A DNA stretch of 64,000 nt from JBBIMP01 sp037444305. GTDB taxonomy: Bacteria; Acidobacteriota; UBA6911. Made by a program: the position numbers and the translations under genes. Shown here piece by piece: positions 51,497-60,240 of the stretch (position 1 is its first letter; the number at the start of each line of letters is the position of its first letter). The stretch covers positions 62,001 through 126,000 of the forward strand of contig JBBIMP010000012.1 in assembly GCA_037444305.1 (NCBI GenBank), in the 5' to 3' direction. A model generated the notes under the pieces. The model was not told where the DNA came from, searched no databases, and worked only from the letters and a program-made list of their open reading frames with translations.

Positions 51497-51940
51497 ATGA
51501 GTTCGCTGAACAGGGTCATGCTGATCGGGCGTCTCGGGAGAGATCCCGAGGTTCGTTACACATCGGACGGAGTGCCGGTGGCCAATTTCAGCCTCGCCAC
51601 TAGCGAGTTCTGGACGGACAAGAGCGGAACCCGGCAGGAACGAACCGAGTGGCACAACATCGTGGCCTGGAACAAACTCGCCGAGTTGAGCCGCCGATAC
51701 CTTGCCAAGGGCCGCCAGGTTTTCGTGGAGGGAAGAATCCAGACACGCGAGTGGGACGACCGTGAGGGAAACAAGCGAAGGACGACGGAGGTCGTTGCGA
51801 GTCAGATCCTGTTCGTCGGCAGCCGGCCCGAGGGAGCGGAAACGTCCGCGCCTCAGCCGGCCGCAGCACGGGCCGAGCCTGCTTCATCGGAGGAAGGCAT
51901 GCACGAGGTCGATATCACGGATGATGATATCCCCTTTTGA
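51497..51940 (+). CDS. ssb: Single-stranded DNA-binding protein
   Basis: 147-residue homotetramer subunit. The OB fold begins SSLNRVMLIGRLGRDPEVRYT and includes EWHNIVAWNKLAELSRRYLAKGRQVFVEGRIQ; a low-complexity linker leads to the acidic tip ending DDDIPF, the partner-docking peptide. The ATG at 51497 follows GGAGA. Its last 26 bases overlap, tail to tail, the end of the DUF58 gene on the other strand. Confidence 0.97.
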   Translation: MSSLNRVMLIGRLGRDPEVRYTSDGVPVANFSLATSEFWTDKSGTRQERTEWHNIVAWNKLAELSRRYLAKGRQVFVEGRIQTREWDDREGNKRRTTEVVASQILFVGSRPEGAETSAPQPAAARAEPASSEEGMHEVDITDDDIPF

Positions 51941-52826
51941 AGCTGCGGACCCGCAGGAACCTCCTGAGGGACGCCCGGTACTCGGTAGCCGTGCTGAATT
52001 CCGCCCAATCCACTCCGCACCCGCGCAGAATGAAGCCGATATCAGTCCTCCTTGCCCGGGCGGCTGAGGCATAGCCCGCTCTCAGGCCGGCCGAGTTGCT
52101 GTTCACGAGCCGGTCTGCGCCCGTCTCGGGATCAGCCACGCGGAGGATGCCGGCTCTCGGCAGTTCCCACTCCCGCGGATCCGAGACCAGGAAGGCGACC
52201 ACTTCGTGCTTCCGGCAGGCGACGGCCATGCTGTTGGATGTGCGGAGCGGGGCCTGGAAATCCGTGAAAAGCAGGACCAGGGACCGTGGGATGCCGGGCG
52301 AATTCAGGAAATTCCAGACCGGCTCCATGTCGGGTGCGGCTCCGTAAGGCTGGCGGCCCACAATTTCCCGGATGAGCCGCAAGGCGTGATTCCAGCCCTT
52401 TGCCGCGGGCAGATACAGGTCAATTTTCGACCGGAAGGTTGCCAGGCTCACTCGATCCCTCGCGGCGAATCCGGAGAGTACCAACAAGGCCGCAAGCTCC
52501 ACCAGAAGCTCGTGCTTAGTCCGGCCGGTGCTGCCGAAGGCTAGACTCCCCGTGGCATCCAGCAGCACCAGGACGCTTCGCTCCCGCTCCTCGGCCATCC
52601 GCTTGACGTAGAGGTTTTGACTCCTGGCCGAGACATTCCAGTCGATCATGCGGATGTCGTCGCCCTCGGCGTACTCCCGCACCTCGGCAAACTCCATGCC
52701 GCGGCCTCGAAAAGCGCTGCTGTAAAGGCCGGCATAGTGAGAGCGGGCCAGATGCCCCGTCTTCAGAGCCAGCAGGCGGGCATCCTGCAGGAGTAGATCG
52801 AGTTTCATGCCGGACCCCCGCCTCAC
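51915..52826 (-). CDS. DUF58 domain protein, MoxR-associated
   Basis: 303 residues. Central DUF58 pattern: GRGMEFAEVREYAEGDDIRMIDWNVSAR, then LYVKRMAEERERSVLVLLDATGSLAFG with a von Willebrand-like beta strand and metal-site-like DATGS. Such proteins accompany MoxR ATPases and are thought to take part in assembly or activation of periplasmic or membrane complexes. The GTG at 52826 overlaps the moxR stop as GTGA and is taken as start; an ATG at 52808 is the alternative. The batA/batB VWA proteins that often follow are absent. Confidence 0.88.
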   Translation of the reverse strand: MRRGSGMKLDLLLQDARLLALKTGHLARSHYAGLYSSAFRGRGMEFAEVREYAEGDDIRMIDWNVSARSQNLYVKRMAEERERSVLVLLDATGSLAFGSTGRTKHELLVELAALLVLSGFAARDRVSLATFRSKIDLYLPAAKGWNHALRLIREIVGRQPYGAAPDMEPVWNFLNSPGIPRSLVLLFTDFQAPLRTSNSMAVACRKHEVVAFLVSDPREWELPRAGILRVADPETGADRLVNSNSAGLRAGYASAARARRTDIGFILRGCGVDWAEFSTATEYRASLRRFLRVRSFKRGYHHP

Positions 52827-53839
52827 GGCGCAGGCGCCTTCTGCAGGATACGATCGACGATGTCGCCGGTATGAATGCCCTCCGCTTCGGCCTCGTAGGT
52901 GAGAAGAATCCTGTGGCGAAGGACGCCGGGCACTACCTTCTTCACATCCTCGGGAATGACGAAGCCGCGCCCCTCGAGGAAGGCGCGGGCGCGGGCGGCC
53001 GCCAAGATGCCCAGACTCGCGCGGGGAGAGGCCCCGAACCTTATGAGTCTCGCCAGGTCCAACCCGTGTTCTTCCGGATTGCGGGTCGCGAAGACGATAT
53101 CGAGAACGTAGGTTTTGATGCGCTCGTCCACGTAAATCTGCCCGCTGAGTTCACGCATGCGCAACACTCTTTCGGGAACGAGGACCTTCTTGAGCGGAAT
53201 GGCCTCCCCTCCCTGCAGGTGGACGCCCTGCCCGTCACCCGAGGCAATCCGGTTCAGGATCTCCCTCTCTTCCTTTCTCGTCGGGTAGGTCAGGAGAATC
53301 TTCAGCAGAAACCTGTCCATCTGCGCCTCGGGCAGTGGATAAGTCCCCTCCTGCTCGATCGGATTTTGCGTTGCCAGCACCATGAAGGGCTCAGACAGCC
53401 GGTATGTCTGAGGTCCCAGTGTCACCTGCCTCTCCTGCATACACTCCAGGAGAGCGCTCTGCACCTTGGCGGGCGCCCGGTTGATCTCGTCGGCGAGCAG
53501 CACGTTGCAGAAGATCGGCCCCGGCCGGGGGATGAAATCGCCGCTCTTCTGATCGAAAACCATGGTGCCGATCAGGTCGGCCGGGAGCAAATCGGGCGTG
53601 AACTGGATGCGTCTGAAAACGACGTCGATTACCTGCGCAAGGCTCTTGACGGCGAGCGTTTTGGCGAGGCCCGGGACGCCCTCGAGCAGCAGATGGCCGC
53701 CTGTAAGCAGGCCGATCATGAGGGATTCGAGCATCTGCGGCTGTCCAACGATTCTCTTCCGTATTTCCTGCTGGACTCTTTCGAGGTAGAAGGTCTCCTC
53801 CTTCACCAGGGGAGTCAGATTGTCGTGCTGTGTATTCAT
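52823..53839 (-). CDS. MoxR-family AAA+ ATPase
   Basis: 338-residue chaperone-like ATPase. Walker A GVPGLAKTLAVKS near residue 56, Walker B NVLLADEINRAPAKVQSALLECM, sensor ATQNPIEQEGTYPLPEAQMDRF and the C-terminal lid. The ATG at 53839 is 2 bases from the stop of the DnaC-like gene; a longer frame to 53911 overlaps that gene. It works with the downstream DUF58 protein in most bacteria. Position after a DnaC-like ATPase is not usual. Confidence 0.93.
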   Translation of the reverse strand: MNTQHDNLTPLVKEETFYLERVQQEIRKRIVGQPQMLESLMIGLLTGGHLLLEGVPGLAKTLAVKSLAQVIDVVFRRIQFTPDLLPADLIGTMVFDQKSGDFIPRPGPIFCNVLLADEINRAPAKVQSALLECMQERQVTLGPQTYRLSEPFMVLATQNPIEQEGTYPLPEAQMDRFLLKILLTYPTRKEEREILNRIASGDGQGVHLQGGEAIPLKKVLVPERVLRMRELSGQIYVDERIKTYVLDIVFATRNPEEHGLDLARLIRFGASPRASLGILAAARARAFLEGRGFVIPEDVKKVVPGVLRHRILLTYEAEAEGIHTGDIVDRILQKAPAP

Positions 53840-53841
53840 GA

Positions 53842-54576
53842 CTAAAACCGGTAGTTGGCCTGCTTGATTTCGTGCCGAAAGTCCTTCCCCCTGATCTCGA
53901 CGACCTTGCACATTTCGTACAGCCGGGAGCGCAGCCGTGCGCCGATCCGATCCGTGAGGGTTTCCTCTCCGGGCCTGCTACCGACGTCGGGGTAATTGGA
54001 GGTGAATATTGTCAGCCGCTTGTCGTTGTAGCGGCTGTTGATGATATGCGCGATCGTGTCCCGGACCCAGTCGGTAGGCTTGTTGGCGCCCAACTCATCC
54101 AGAACCAGTACCTCGGCGGTCAGCACCGGCCGGCGCACCTCGAGGTCGGACGACTGTGAGACGGAATTCCAGCTGTCCTGGATCTCCTTGAGGAGATCCC
54201 GGAAGTCGTAAAAAAGCGCCCGGTCACCCTTTTCCAGGATTACTTGCTTCAACAGCGAAACGGCCAGATGGGTCTTGCCCACGCCGCAGGGCCCGAGAAA
54301 CAACAGGCCGACGTCAATCACCGGATACTTGTCTAGGAAGCGCCTGACGTCCGCCAGCGCCCGCTTCTGAGAGGGATCGTTCGGCATGTAGGATTCGAGA
54401 TCGCAATGTTCGTAGCGCTTCGGGATCCTGGCCTCCTCCAGCAGGTGCTGGGTGCGGGCGCCGAGCGTGCAGGCGCAGCGCTTGACGCTGCTGCTGCCCG
54501 GAATGCGCTCCCAGCCCGAGCCGGCGCACGAGGGGCAGGCTGCGTGCGAATCACCATTCGTAATCTCTGAATTCAT
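53842..54576 (-). CDS. DnaC/DnaI-like AAA+ ATPase with an N-terminal zinc finger
   Basis: 244 residues. The N-terminal CPSCAGSGW...VKRCAC is a four-cysteine zinc-binding motif as in DnaI/DnaC-like loaders. The ATPase core has Walker A GPCGVGKTHLAVSLLK, Walker B LVLDELG, and the Arg sensor region ANKPTDWVRDTIAHIINSRY and TIFTSNYP. It is probably a helicase loader or an IstB-like partner; no transposase is near, which argues against IstB. The ATG at 54576 overlaps the upstream gene's stop by ATGA. The match to DnaC-type loaders is clear, the role inferred. Confidence 0.85.
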   Translation of the reverse strand: MNSEITNGDSHAACPSCAGSGWERIPGSSSVKRCACTLGARTQHLLEEARIPKRYEHCDLESYMPNDPSQKRALADVRRFLDKYPVIDVGLLFLGPCGVGKTHLAVSLLKQVILEKGDRALFYDFRDLLKEIQDSWNSVSQSSDLEVRRPVLTAEVLVLDELGANKPTDWVRDTIAHIINSRYNDKRLTIFTSNYPDVGSRPGEETLTDRIGARLRSRLYEMCKVVEIRGKDFRHEIKQANYRF

Positions 54577-55652
54577 GGGCGCCCCGCTTTCTGTCCTCTC
54601 GCCGGCATGCCGCCCCCGGAGCCGGCAGGTGGCGCGTGAACCTGCGTCGCCTTCAGTTCGGAGTACATCCTCTGAACGTTTCCGGGAAAGAAATTCTGGA
54701 AGCTGAACGATTCGTACGGCGCGGGGATGCGCACATGTCGGAGGAGCTGTTCGAGCGATTCCTGGGTCGACATTGCATCCTCCACGATTTGTTTCAGCTC
54801 CAGCAGGTATTGCAGAAAGAGCTCCACATCCTGGCGGGTCCCGGCCGCCCCGTGCCCGGGGACGAAGATGTCCGCTTCCAGTTTCAGCATCTCGGGAATG
54901 GCCCTCACCCACTCCAGGATTTGGGCATCGTCGGTGTTGGGGAGGGCGCGGTTGAAAAACAGGTCCCCGGCGAAGACGATCCTCTCCCGCGGCAGGAACA
55001 TGATGATATCGCCCGCGGTATGTCCCCTGCCGAGATGGATCAGATGGATTTCTCGGTTTCTCTCCACAATCATCAGGCGGTCGTCGAAAGTCAGCGCCGG
55101 CGCGACAATCCGGAGCTTCTGCATTCGCGCCAGGTTTTCCTCCCTGCTTCGGATCTGGTCCTGCAACCGCGCCCTCGCCCTCTCGTCCGTCTGTTGACGC
55201 AACTCCCTGCGAATCTGTTCGATCTGTCTCTCGGCAATGGCTTGAACCCGCAGCAGGGCCGGGAGGTCCTTTTCCAGGATGTCCGCCCTGGCTGCCGTGC
55301 TGGCAACCGTGTGCTGGACGCCCTGAAAGGCCTGATTGCCGTGCGTATGGTCGGCGTGGTGATGGCTGTTGACAAGGTATCTGATGGGCAGCCTGGATAT
55401 CTTCCGGACATGCTCGATCAGCCTTGAAGCAGCTTCGGGGGTGTAGTGACTGTCGAAAACCAGAATGGAACTCTCGAGCATCACGATCCCGGAGTTGCTC
55501 ACGGCTCCTCCATCGGCACGCCCGGGACTTAGATAAATGCCCTCCGCCAGGCGGACGAGTTCGTCATCCGAAGCCGGCAGGTTGATGGCACACAAGAGGC
55601 CCAGCAGCCAGATAGAGGTGTGGCGAAGCATCATCCCAGTTGCAAAAAGCAT
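54573..55652 (-). CDS. Metallo-beta-lactamase-fold hydrolase, exported
   Basis: 359 residues. Signal peptide (IWLLGLLCAINLPAS) and a metallo-beta-lactamase fold with the zinc motif NSHHHADHTHGNQ and later GHTAGDIIMFLPRERIVFAGDLFF and FVPGHGAAG. An unusual insertion of about 60 charged residues between these (LLRVQAIAERQIEQIRREL through RSREENLARMQKL) looks like a coiled-coil hairpin. The start is uncertain: ATGs at 55652, 55634 and 55631 are all possible. It overlaps the DnaC-like gene by 4 bases and lies 18 bases after htrA. Substrate unknown; the family includes class B lactamases and quinol-degrading enzymes. Confidence 0.82.
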   Translation of the reverse strand: MLFATGMMLRHTSIWLLGLLCAINLPASDDELVRLAEGIYLSPGRADGGAVSNSGIVMLESSILVFDSHYTPEAASRLIEHVRKISRLPIRYLVNSHHHADHTHGNQAFQGVQHTVASTAARADILEKDLPALLRVQAIAERQIEQIRRELRQQTDERARARLQDQIRSREENLARMQKLRIVAPALTFDDRLMIVERNREIHLIHLGRGHTAGDIIMFLPRERIVFAGDLFFNRALPNTDDAQILEWVRAIPEMLKLEADIFVPGHGAAGTRQDVELFLQYLLELKQIVEDAMSTQESLEQLLRHVRIPAPYESFSFQNFFPGNVQRMYSELKATQVHAPPAGSGGGMPARGQKAGRP

Positions 55653-55670
55653 CCTCAGTTGCCGGAAGGA

Positions 55671-56843
55671 TTAGAAACGCACTCCGGGCGGCCTTTCGGT
55701 GAGTCGCACGGACTTTTCCAGCCTGGTGCCGCCCCTGAAAATGACGAGCAGCACGGTTTCGCCCGGCTTCAGTTCTTCGAGCACACCCCGCAGGTCGTGC
55801 ATGGAGTGCACCGGCTTGCCATGAACCGAGGTCACAATATCCCCGCCCGCCAGGATTCGTTCGTTGTAGAAAACGGCGATCTCCTGGGCGCCCCTGATGT
55901 CGGCCGCGGCCGCCGAGCTTCCCCGGTATACCTTTGCCACCAGAATTCCCGCCGAAACCGGCAGGTTGAGGGCGGTAGCGAGGTCGGGAGTGATCGTGTA
56001 GCCTTCGATCCCCAACCACGGCCGCAGCACCCGTCCCTCCTTGATCAGGTCCTCTACCACCCGGCGGATGGTGCTGGAGGGGACCGCAAAACCGATCCCG
56101 ATGTTTCCGCCGCTGGGGGAAATGATGGAGGTGTTGATCCCGATCATTTCCCCCTTCGTATTGAGCAGCGGGCCGCCGGAATTTCCCCGGTTTATTGCGG
56201 CATCGGTTTGGATAACGTTTTCCAGGAGATCCCCGTTGTCGGTCTGAATCGTCCTGCCCAGCGAACTGATGATTCCAATGGTGAGCGTGTTCTGCAGCCG
56301 GAAAGGGTTGCCGATTGCCAAAACCTTCTGTCCCACTTTCAGGGGCGTCGAATCGCCAATCTTGACCGGGTGAAGCCTGTCCCTCGGCACATCCCGGAGC
56401 CGGATGACCGCCAGGTCGTTCTGTTGGTCGGTGCCCACGATGGCGGCGCGATACTTGGATTGGTCCGGAAGCGCAACCTCCAGGTTCCTTGCCCCTGCGA
56501 TGACATGGAAGTTTGTCAGGACATGACCTTCGAGGTCGATCACCGAACCACTTCCCGTGCCCTGTCGCGCCACGGGCGAGAAGAAGAAATCGTATTCCAC
56601 AACCGTTGAGGTGATATTCACCACTCCGGGGCTGACCTGGTTGTACACGCGGATATTGGTCTCTTCGTCCTCGCTGAAAGGCGGTTCGAGCCGCGATATG
56701 TCGGCGCGCGCGGGCTGCTCTGCCGGGGAGCTCGACTCCCCACTACCGCTGCCGGGGATTACATCCCACCGAACCAGGATCAGAGTGGCTGCGCTCGAAA
56801 GCAGCGCTGTCAGAAGGATTGCTCGGATGAAACTCGCTCTCAT
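55671..56843 (-). CDS. HtrA/Deg-family periplasmic serine protease
   Basis: 390 residues. One N-terminal membrane helix or signal anchor. Trypsin-fold domain with catalytic H113 (LTNFHVIAGA), D143 (QQNDLAVIRL) and S222 (INRGNSGGPLL). One C-terminal PDZ domain (about 285-380) with GILVAKVYRGSSAAAADI. One PDZ makes it DegS-like in layout, but the anchor and general sequence could also fit a short DegP/DegQ homologue. It heads a minus-strand gene string continuing with the lactamase-fold, DnaC-like, MoxR and DUF58 genes. Role: envelope protein quality control or signalling. Confidence 0.93.
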   Translation of the reverse strand: MRASFIRAILLTALLSSAATLILVRWDVIPGSGSGESSSPAEQPARADISRLEPPFSEDEETNIRVYNQVSPGVVNITSTVVEYDFFFSPVARQGTGSGSVIDLEGHVLTNFHVIAGARNLEVALPDQSKYRAAIVGTDQQNDLAVIRLRDVPRDRLHPVKIGDSTPLKVGQKVLAIGNPFRLQNTLTIGIISSLGRTIQTDNGDLLENVIQTDAAINRGNSGGPLLNTKGEMIGINTSIISPSGGNIGIGFAVPSSTIRRVVEDLIKEGRVLRPWLGIEGYTITPDLATALNLPVSAGILVAKVYRGSSAAAADIRGAQEIAVFYNERILAGGDIVTSVHGKPVHSMHDLRGVLEELKPGETVLLVIFRGGTRLEKSVRLTERPPGVRF

Positions 56844-56898
56844 TCCATTTCTTCCCCCCGCCGGGAGCCGGGCTCGAAAGCTCGGCTCCGGGGGCGGA

Positions 56899-58038
56899 CT
56901 AGTTCCTTTCCGTGAGGTTCACGCCGCGCGAGGTTATGTTCATGTCGTACGTGATAGTGCGCGAAGCGCGTGCGGGAATCGTCAGTTGCTCGCTCATCTG
57001 GAAGATGGAAAACACCAGCCGATAATCGCCGGGGGGAATGGGAGTCGGAAACCGTGCGGCCCCCCTGGCACCCGAGGTGAGGATTGGCTGGGAGGAAAAT
57101 GATCCGCCGGCCCCGGTCAGTACAGCCTGGAAGCCATCCAGTCGGTCCATGTTCAGGTTGACGTCGGGCGATTTGATGATGTTGATAGTGATCATCTTGG
57201 GGGCCGATTTGAGCGCTTCTTCACGCTCCATTTCCTGTCGCTGCTGCTCCGCCTGCTCCATTACGTTTTGAAACCACTTCTGGCGCAGGTTTTCGAACTC
57301 ACCCGATTTCTGCAGCCGGGCGATGGTCGAATTGATAATCCCCAGAAGCTTGTCTTCGCCCTTTCTCACGGCAACGCCATAACGATCTTCGGTCAGCGAG
57401 ACACCGCTCGTAATCAGGTAGGGGAAGCTCTTGTAAATGCTGTAGGTGAGGATATGTTCGCCTCCCGCCACAGCATTGATTTCGGTGCGGTTGAGAGCGC
57501 CCAAGGCGTCGTCGAGAGTGGGAAATTTCACCACGGTAACGTTCGGAGCGGTGGTCTGCTTTTCCATGAAGAGGCTGGCAGCCGAGGCGGTCTCCACGCC
57601 GACCCTTTTGCCCGCGAGGCTGGCCAAGTCTTTTATTTCCGGCTTGTCCTTGCGCCTGGCGAGCGTGATGTTGGTTACAAAATAAGGATCCGAAAATTGA
57701 AATTCGTCTCTGCGCTCGGAGGTGATCGATACCGCCGAGAGCACGAACTCGACCTCACCGTTCTTCAGAACTTCGAACAGCCGTTCGGATCCGAGTTTAA
57801 CCCATTTGACGGGATAGCCTAATTCCTTGCCGATCTCTTCGCCGAGGTCCACATCGAAACCTTGCACGCCGGTGCCCGAGCCGAATTCGAAGGGCATGTT
57901 GACAGCGCTAGTGGCGATTCGTACCAATTTGTTCTTTTCCATCTGCTTGAAGGCGTCGGGACCTTCTTGGTGGCCGCCACAGTGAACGCACACCAGGGCC
58001 AGGCTCAGGATAAAAACGGTGAACTTGACAGTTCGCAA
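56899..58038 (-). CDS. ABC-transporter-type substrate-binding lipoprotein with a C-terminal extra domain
   Basis: 379 residues. Lipobox VCVHC with a TTG start at 58038 behind GGAGG. The family 3 (amino-acid type) binding fold spans about 30-270: LVRIATSAVNMPFEFG, GFDVDLGEEIGKELGYPVKWV, VLSAVSITSERRDEFQFSDPYFV, KRVGVETASAASLFMEK. Then comes a charged helix (MEQAEQQRQEMEREEALKS) and a beta-rich tail of about 100 residues with no recognised family. No permease or ATPase gene is nearby, so it may be an orphan receptor or a sensor. Gene is the first of the minus-strand set here. Confidence 0.85.
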   Translation of the reverse strand: MRTVKFTVFILSLALVCVHCGGHQEGPDAFKQMEKNKLVRIATSAVNMPFEFGSGTGVQGFDVDLGEEIGKELGYPVKWVKLGSERLFEVLKNGEVEFVLSAVSITSERRDEFQFSDPYFVTNITLARRKDKPEIKDLASLAGKRVGVETASAASLFMEKQTTAPNVTVVKFPTLDDALGALNRTEINAVAGGEHILTYSIYKSFPYLITSGVSLTEDRYGVAVRKGEDKLLGIINSTIARLQKSGEFENLRQKWFQNVMEQAEQQRQEMEREEALKSAPKMITINIIKSPDVNLNMDRLDGFQAVLTGAGGSFSSQPILTSGARGAARFPTPIPPGDYRLVFSIFQMSEQLTIPARASRTITYDMNITSRGVNLTERN

Positions 58039-58144
58039 GGCAGACCTCCTTCATTTATAGGAGCCAATAATCGTTAAATCGTTTGTGCCCCGGTATTTTA
58101 GCCAAATCGGCTCGTCATCCAAAGCATTTTCAGATCCAACACTA

Positions 58145-59350
58145 TCAGAAGTGCCGCTCTTTTGGCAGCCACAGCAGGATCCCGCCGGCCGCAGCGTTTA
58201 AAAGCGCACAGAGCAGGCAGACCGCCCAATAACCCTGCCACTCGAAGAGGGCGCCCGAAGCCATTGCCGCCAGCCCAATCCCCCACTGCGAGAATGAGTT
58301 TCTGAGGGCAATAAACGAGGTGCGTTCCCCGCCCGGCACCGCTTCCGAGACGAGTGCCTCCATGGGACCTTGCCGGAACGCCGCCGCAAGGCTGAGGAGC
58401 CCGAACAGGGCTATCAATCCCGCTCCCCAGGCGAGCATGGGCAGAACTACGAGGGTGACCGCAAGGAGAAGGCTGCTGGCCATAAACTGACGTTGCTTCC
58501 CTACCCTGTCTGAAAGCGCGCCCGCAAAGGGTGAGACGGTCAGCGCGGCGATGCCCGAGACGAGAAAGACCGTGCTGATCCTCTGCGCCGAGAGATTGAA
58601 GGTGTCATGAAGCCATATTCCCACAAAAGCCAAAAATCCCGTCATTCCCGCCGACGCGGCAAAGGCGCTGAGAAGGACCGGCAGGCCGGTTCTGGCGCGC
58701 AGAAAACCAAGGTAGGTCCGCAGCTGCGCTCCCGGCTGCAGCATTTTGGCCGCCTGCATGGGGTGGCCGGCCCCCTGGGGAAGAAGGGCAGCAACGGCGC
58801 CCGACAACAAAAGCGCGGTACCGCCCGCCAGCGCAAAAACGGCGTGCCAACCCAGATTCTCGCTTACCACCGTCCCGAGTGGCACCCCCAGGATCAAGGC
58901 AGCAAAATAGGACGCGAAGATGGTGGACATGGCCCACCCGCGCCTGGAATAAGGGAAATACTCTGCCGCGTAAGCGACAGTATTCAAGCTCAGCAGACTT
59001 GCGCCCATTCCGGTTACCATTCGACCTGCAAGCAGTTGCAGGAAACTTCCAGCGGACAGGGACAAAACCGATCCGGCCAGGAAGATGATCGTGCCGACCA
59101 GCAGCGCCCTTCTGGATCCAAACACCGCGGAGAGCGGGCCCCAGAGCAGGACCGAGACTCCGGCAGTCACGGAATAGCCGGTGAACAATAGCCCGGCCTC
59201 AGCTGCAGACTTACCGAACTGGTTCCTGATGACCGGGAGCAGCGGACTAACCACCTGGCCGTCGGCTACCCCGAGGAAAAGCACCATGAAAAGGCAACCC
59301 ACGACCCTGATTGCGTGTTCCGGTTGACCAGAATTCCCGGCGTTATTCAA
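58145..59350 (-). CDS. Major facilitator superfamily exporter
   Basis: 401 residues with 12 predicted membrane helices, drug/proton antiporter type. N-terminal LPVIRNQFGKSAAEAGLLFTGYSVTAGVSVLLWGPLSAVFGSRRALL carries the conserved loop 2-3 motif GxxxxxxGRR-like (GPLSAVFGSRRALL), and the second half has FAGALSDRVGKQRQF. The substrate is not predictable. The start overlaps the end of the AhpD-like gene by 8 bases, so the two are cotranscribed. Confidence 0.9.
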   Translation of the reverse strand: MNNAGNSGQPEHAIRVVGCLFMVLFLGVADGQVVSPLLPVIRNQFGKSAAEAGLLFTGYSVTAGVSVLLWGPLSAVFGSRRALLVGTIIFLAGSVLSLSAGSFLQLLAGRMVTGMGASLLSLNTVAYAAEYFPYSRRGWAMSTIFASYFAALILGVPLGTVVSENLGWHAVFALAGGTALLLSGAVAALLPQGAGHPMQAAKMLQPGAQLRTYLGFLRARTGLPVLLSAFAASAGMTGFLAFVGIWLHDTFNLSAQRISTVFLVSGIAALTVSPFAGALSDRVGKQRQFMASSLLLAVTLVVLPMLAWGAGLIALFGLLSLAAAFRQGPMEALVSEAVPGGERTSFIALRNSFSQWGIGLAAMASGALFEWQGYWAVCLLCALLNAAAGGILLWLPKERHF

Positions 59351-59708
59351 AGTGTATTATCTGGAGATGCTCCGCGGCGAAATCGGTGAGGTCGACCACC
59401 GAGGCGGCGGCCACTCCCATGGTAATGGCGATGGTCTCGCTGATCTCCTCGGGAGTTGCCCCGAATTTCTTGGCCTTCCTGATGTGCCCGTTCAAGCACC
59501 CTTGGCACTTGAAGCCCAACGAGGCGGCGATTGCGATCAGTTCCTTTGTTTTCCGGTCGATGGCCGTCTTCCTATAGGTTTCCTGATAAAAGTCGAAATA
59601 GATCTTTTTCATCCGGCCCTCGACCATTGTGTAGGAGGGCCACGACGGTTTTGGCTCGGGGGTTGCGGAAGTGGCTTTCGTGCCGGGTGCCACGGTCTTT
59701 TTTTTCAT
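59343..59708 (-). CDS. Carboxymuconolactone decarboxylase/AhpD-like protein
   Basis: 121 residues. An N-terminal disordered basic part and then the CMD fold: DRKTKELIAIAASLGFKCQGCLNGHIRKAKKFGATPEEISETI. The CxxCxxxH motif (CQGCLNGH) points to an AhpD-like thiol peroxidase or disulfide reductase rather than a true decarboxylase. The ATG at 59708 is set by AAGGGA about 10 bases upstream; an upstream ATG at 59735 has no site. Coupled to the MFS exporter by an 8-base overlap. Confidence 0.9.
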   Translation of the reverse strand: MKKKTVAPGTKATSATPEPKPSWPSYTMVEGRMKKIYFDFYQETYRKTAIDRKTKELIAIAASLGFKCQGCLNGHIRKAKKFGATPEEISETIAITMGVAAASVVDLTDFAAEHLQIIHFE

Positions 59709-59875
59709 ACGGGAGCTTCCCTTCAGTGATCGCATGCTGAGCTGTAAGTATAACGCTAGCCTGAGGAAACTACCATCAAAGAGCCAGCGACTCAAGACGC
59801 GTGACCCCGGGGCTAGGGCTCTGTTATGCTGTTGCCCGGCCGACGCTTTCGGCGGAGGCAAGATAAGGAGGGCTC

Positions 59876-60238
59876 TTGGAAGCAATCGCCTGGGAATCGA
59901 TGGATTGGGAGGAGGTAACGCCGCAGATCAAGCGGAAGATCGTCAGCGGAAAGCAGGTCATGGTGGCGCAGATATGGCTGCATAAGGGGACCATCGTACA
60001 GGAACACACTCATCTGAGCGAGCAGATCACGTATGTCGTCGAAGGCGCGCTGCGCTTCTGGCTGGGTGGAAAAGAACTCATCCTCCGCCGCGGTGAAGTG
60101 CTCGTTATCCCCTCTGGCATGCCGCACAAGGCCGAAGTGCTCGAGGATACACTGGATATAGACATGTTCAGCCCCATCCGTCAGGACTGGCTCGATCGCA
60201 CGGATGACTATCTGCGCAGTCCCGGCACGAGAGGGTGA
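59876..60238 (+). CDS. Cupin-domain protein
   Basis: 120 residues forming one cupin barrel. Metal-ligand motif 1 is EHTHLSEQITYVVEGALRFWLGG (HxHxxE pattern), and motif 2 is LVIPSGMPHKAEV. The start is TTG at 59876, supported by AAGGAGGG 5 bases upstream. It is followed by the SDR gene within 2-3 bases, so the pair is coupled. Small cupins of this type are often isomerases, dioxygenases or sugar-binding regulators; substrate unknown. Confidence 0.88.
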   Translation: MEAIAWESMDWEEVTPQIKRKIVSGKQVMVAQIWLHKGTIVQEHTHLSEQITYVVEGALRFWLGGKELILRRGEVLVIPSGMPHKAEVLEDTLDIDMFSPIRQDWLDRTDDYLRSPGTRG

Positions 60239-60240
60239 TC

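Noticed and set aside
53842..54576. DnaC-like gene as an IstB helper of an insertion sequence
   Set aside because: No IstA-like transposase or inverted repeats are adjacent, and the N-terminal zinc finger is typical of helicase loaders.
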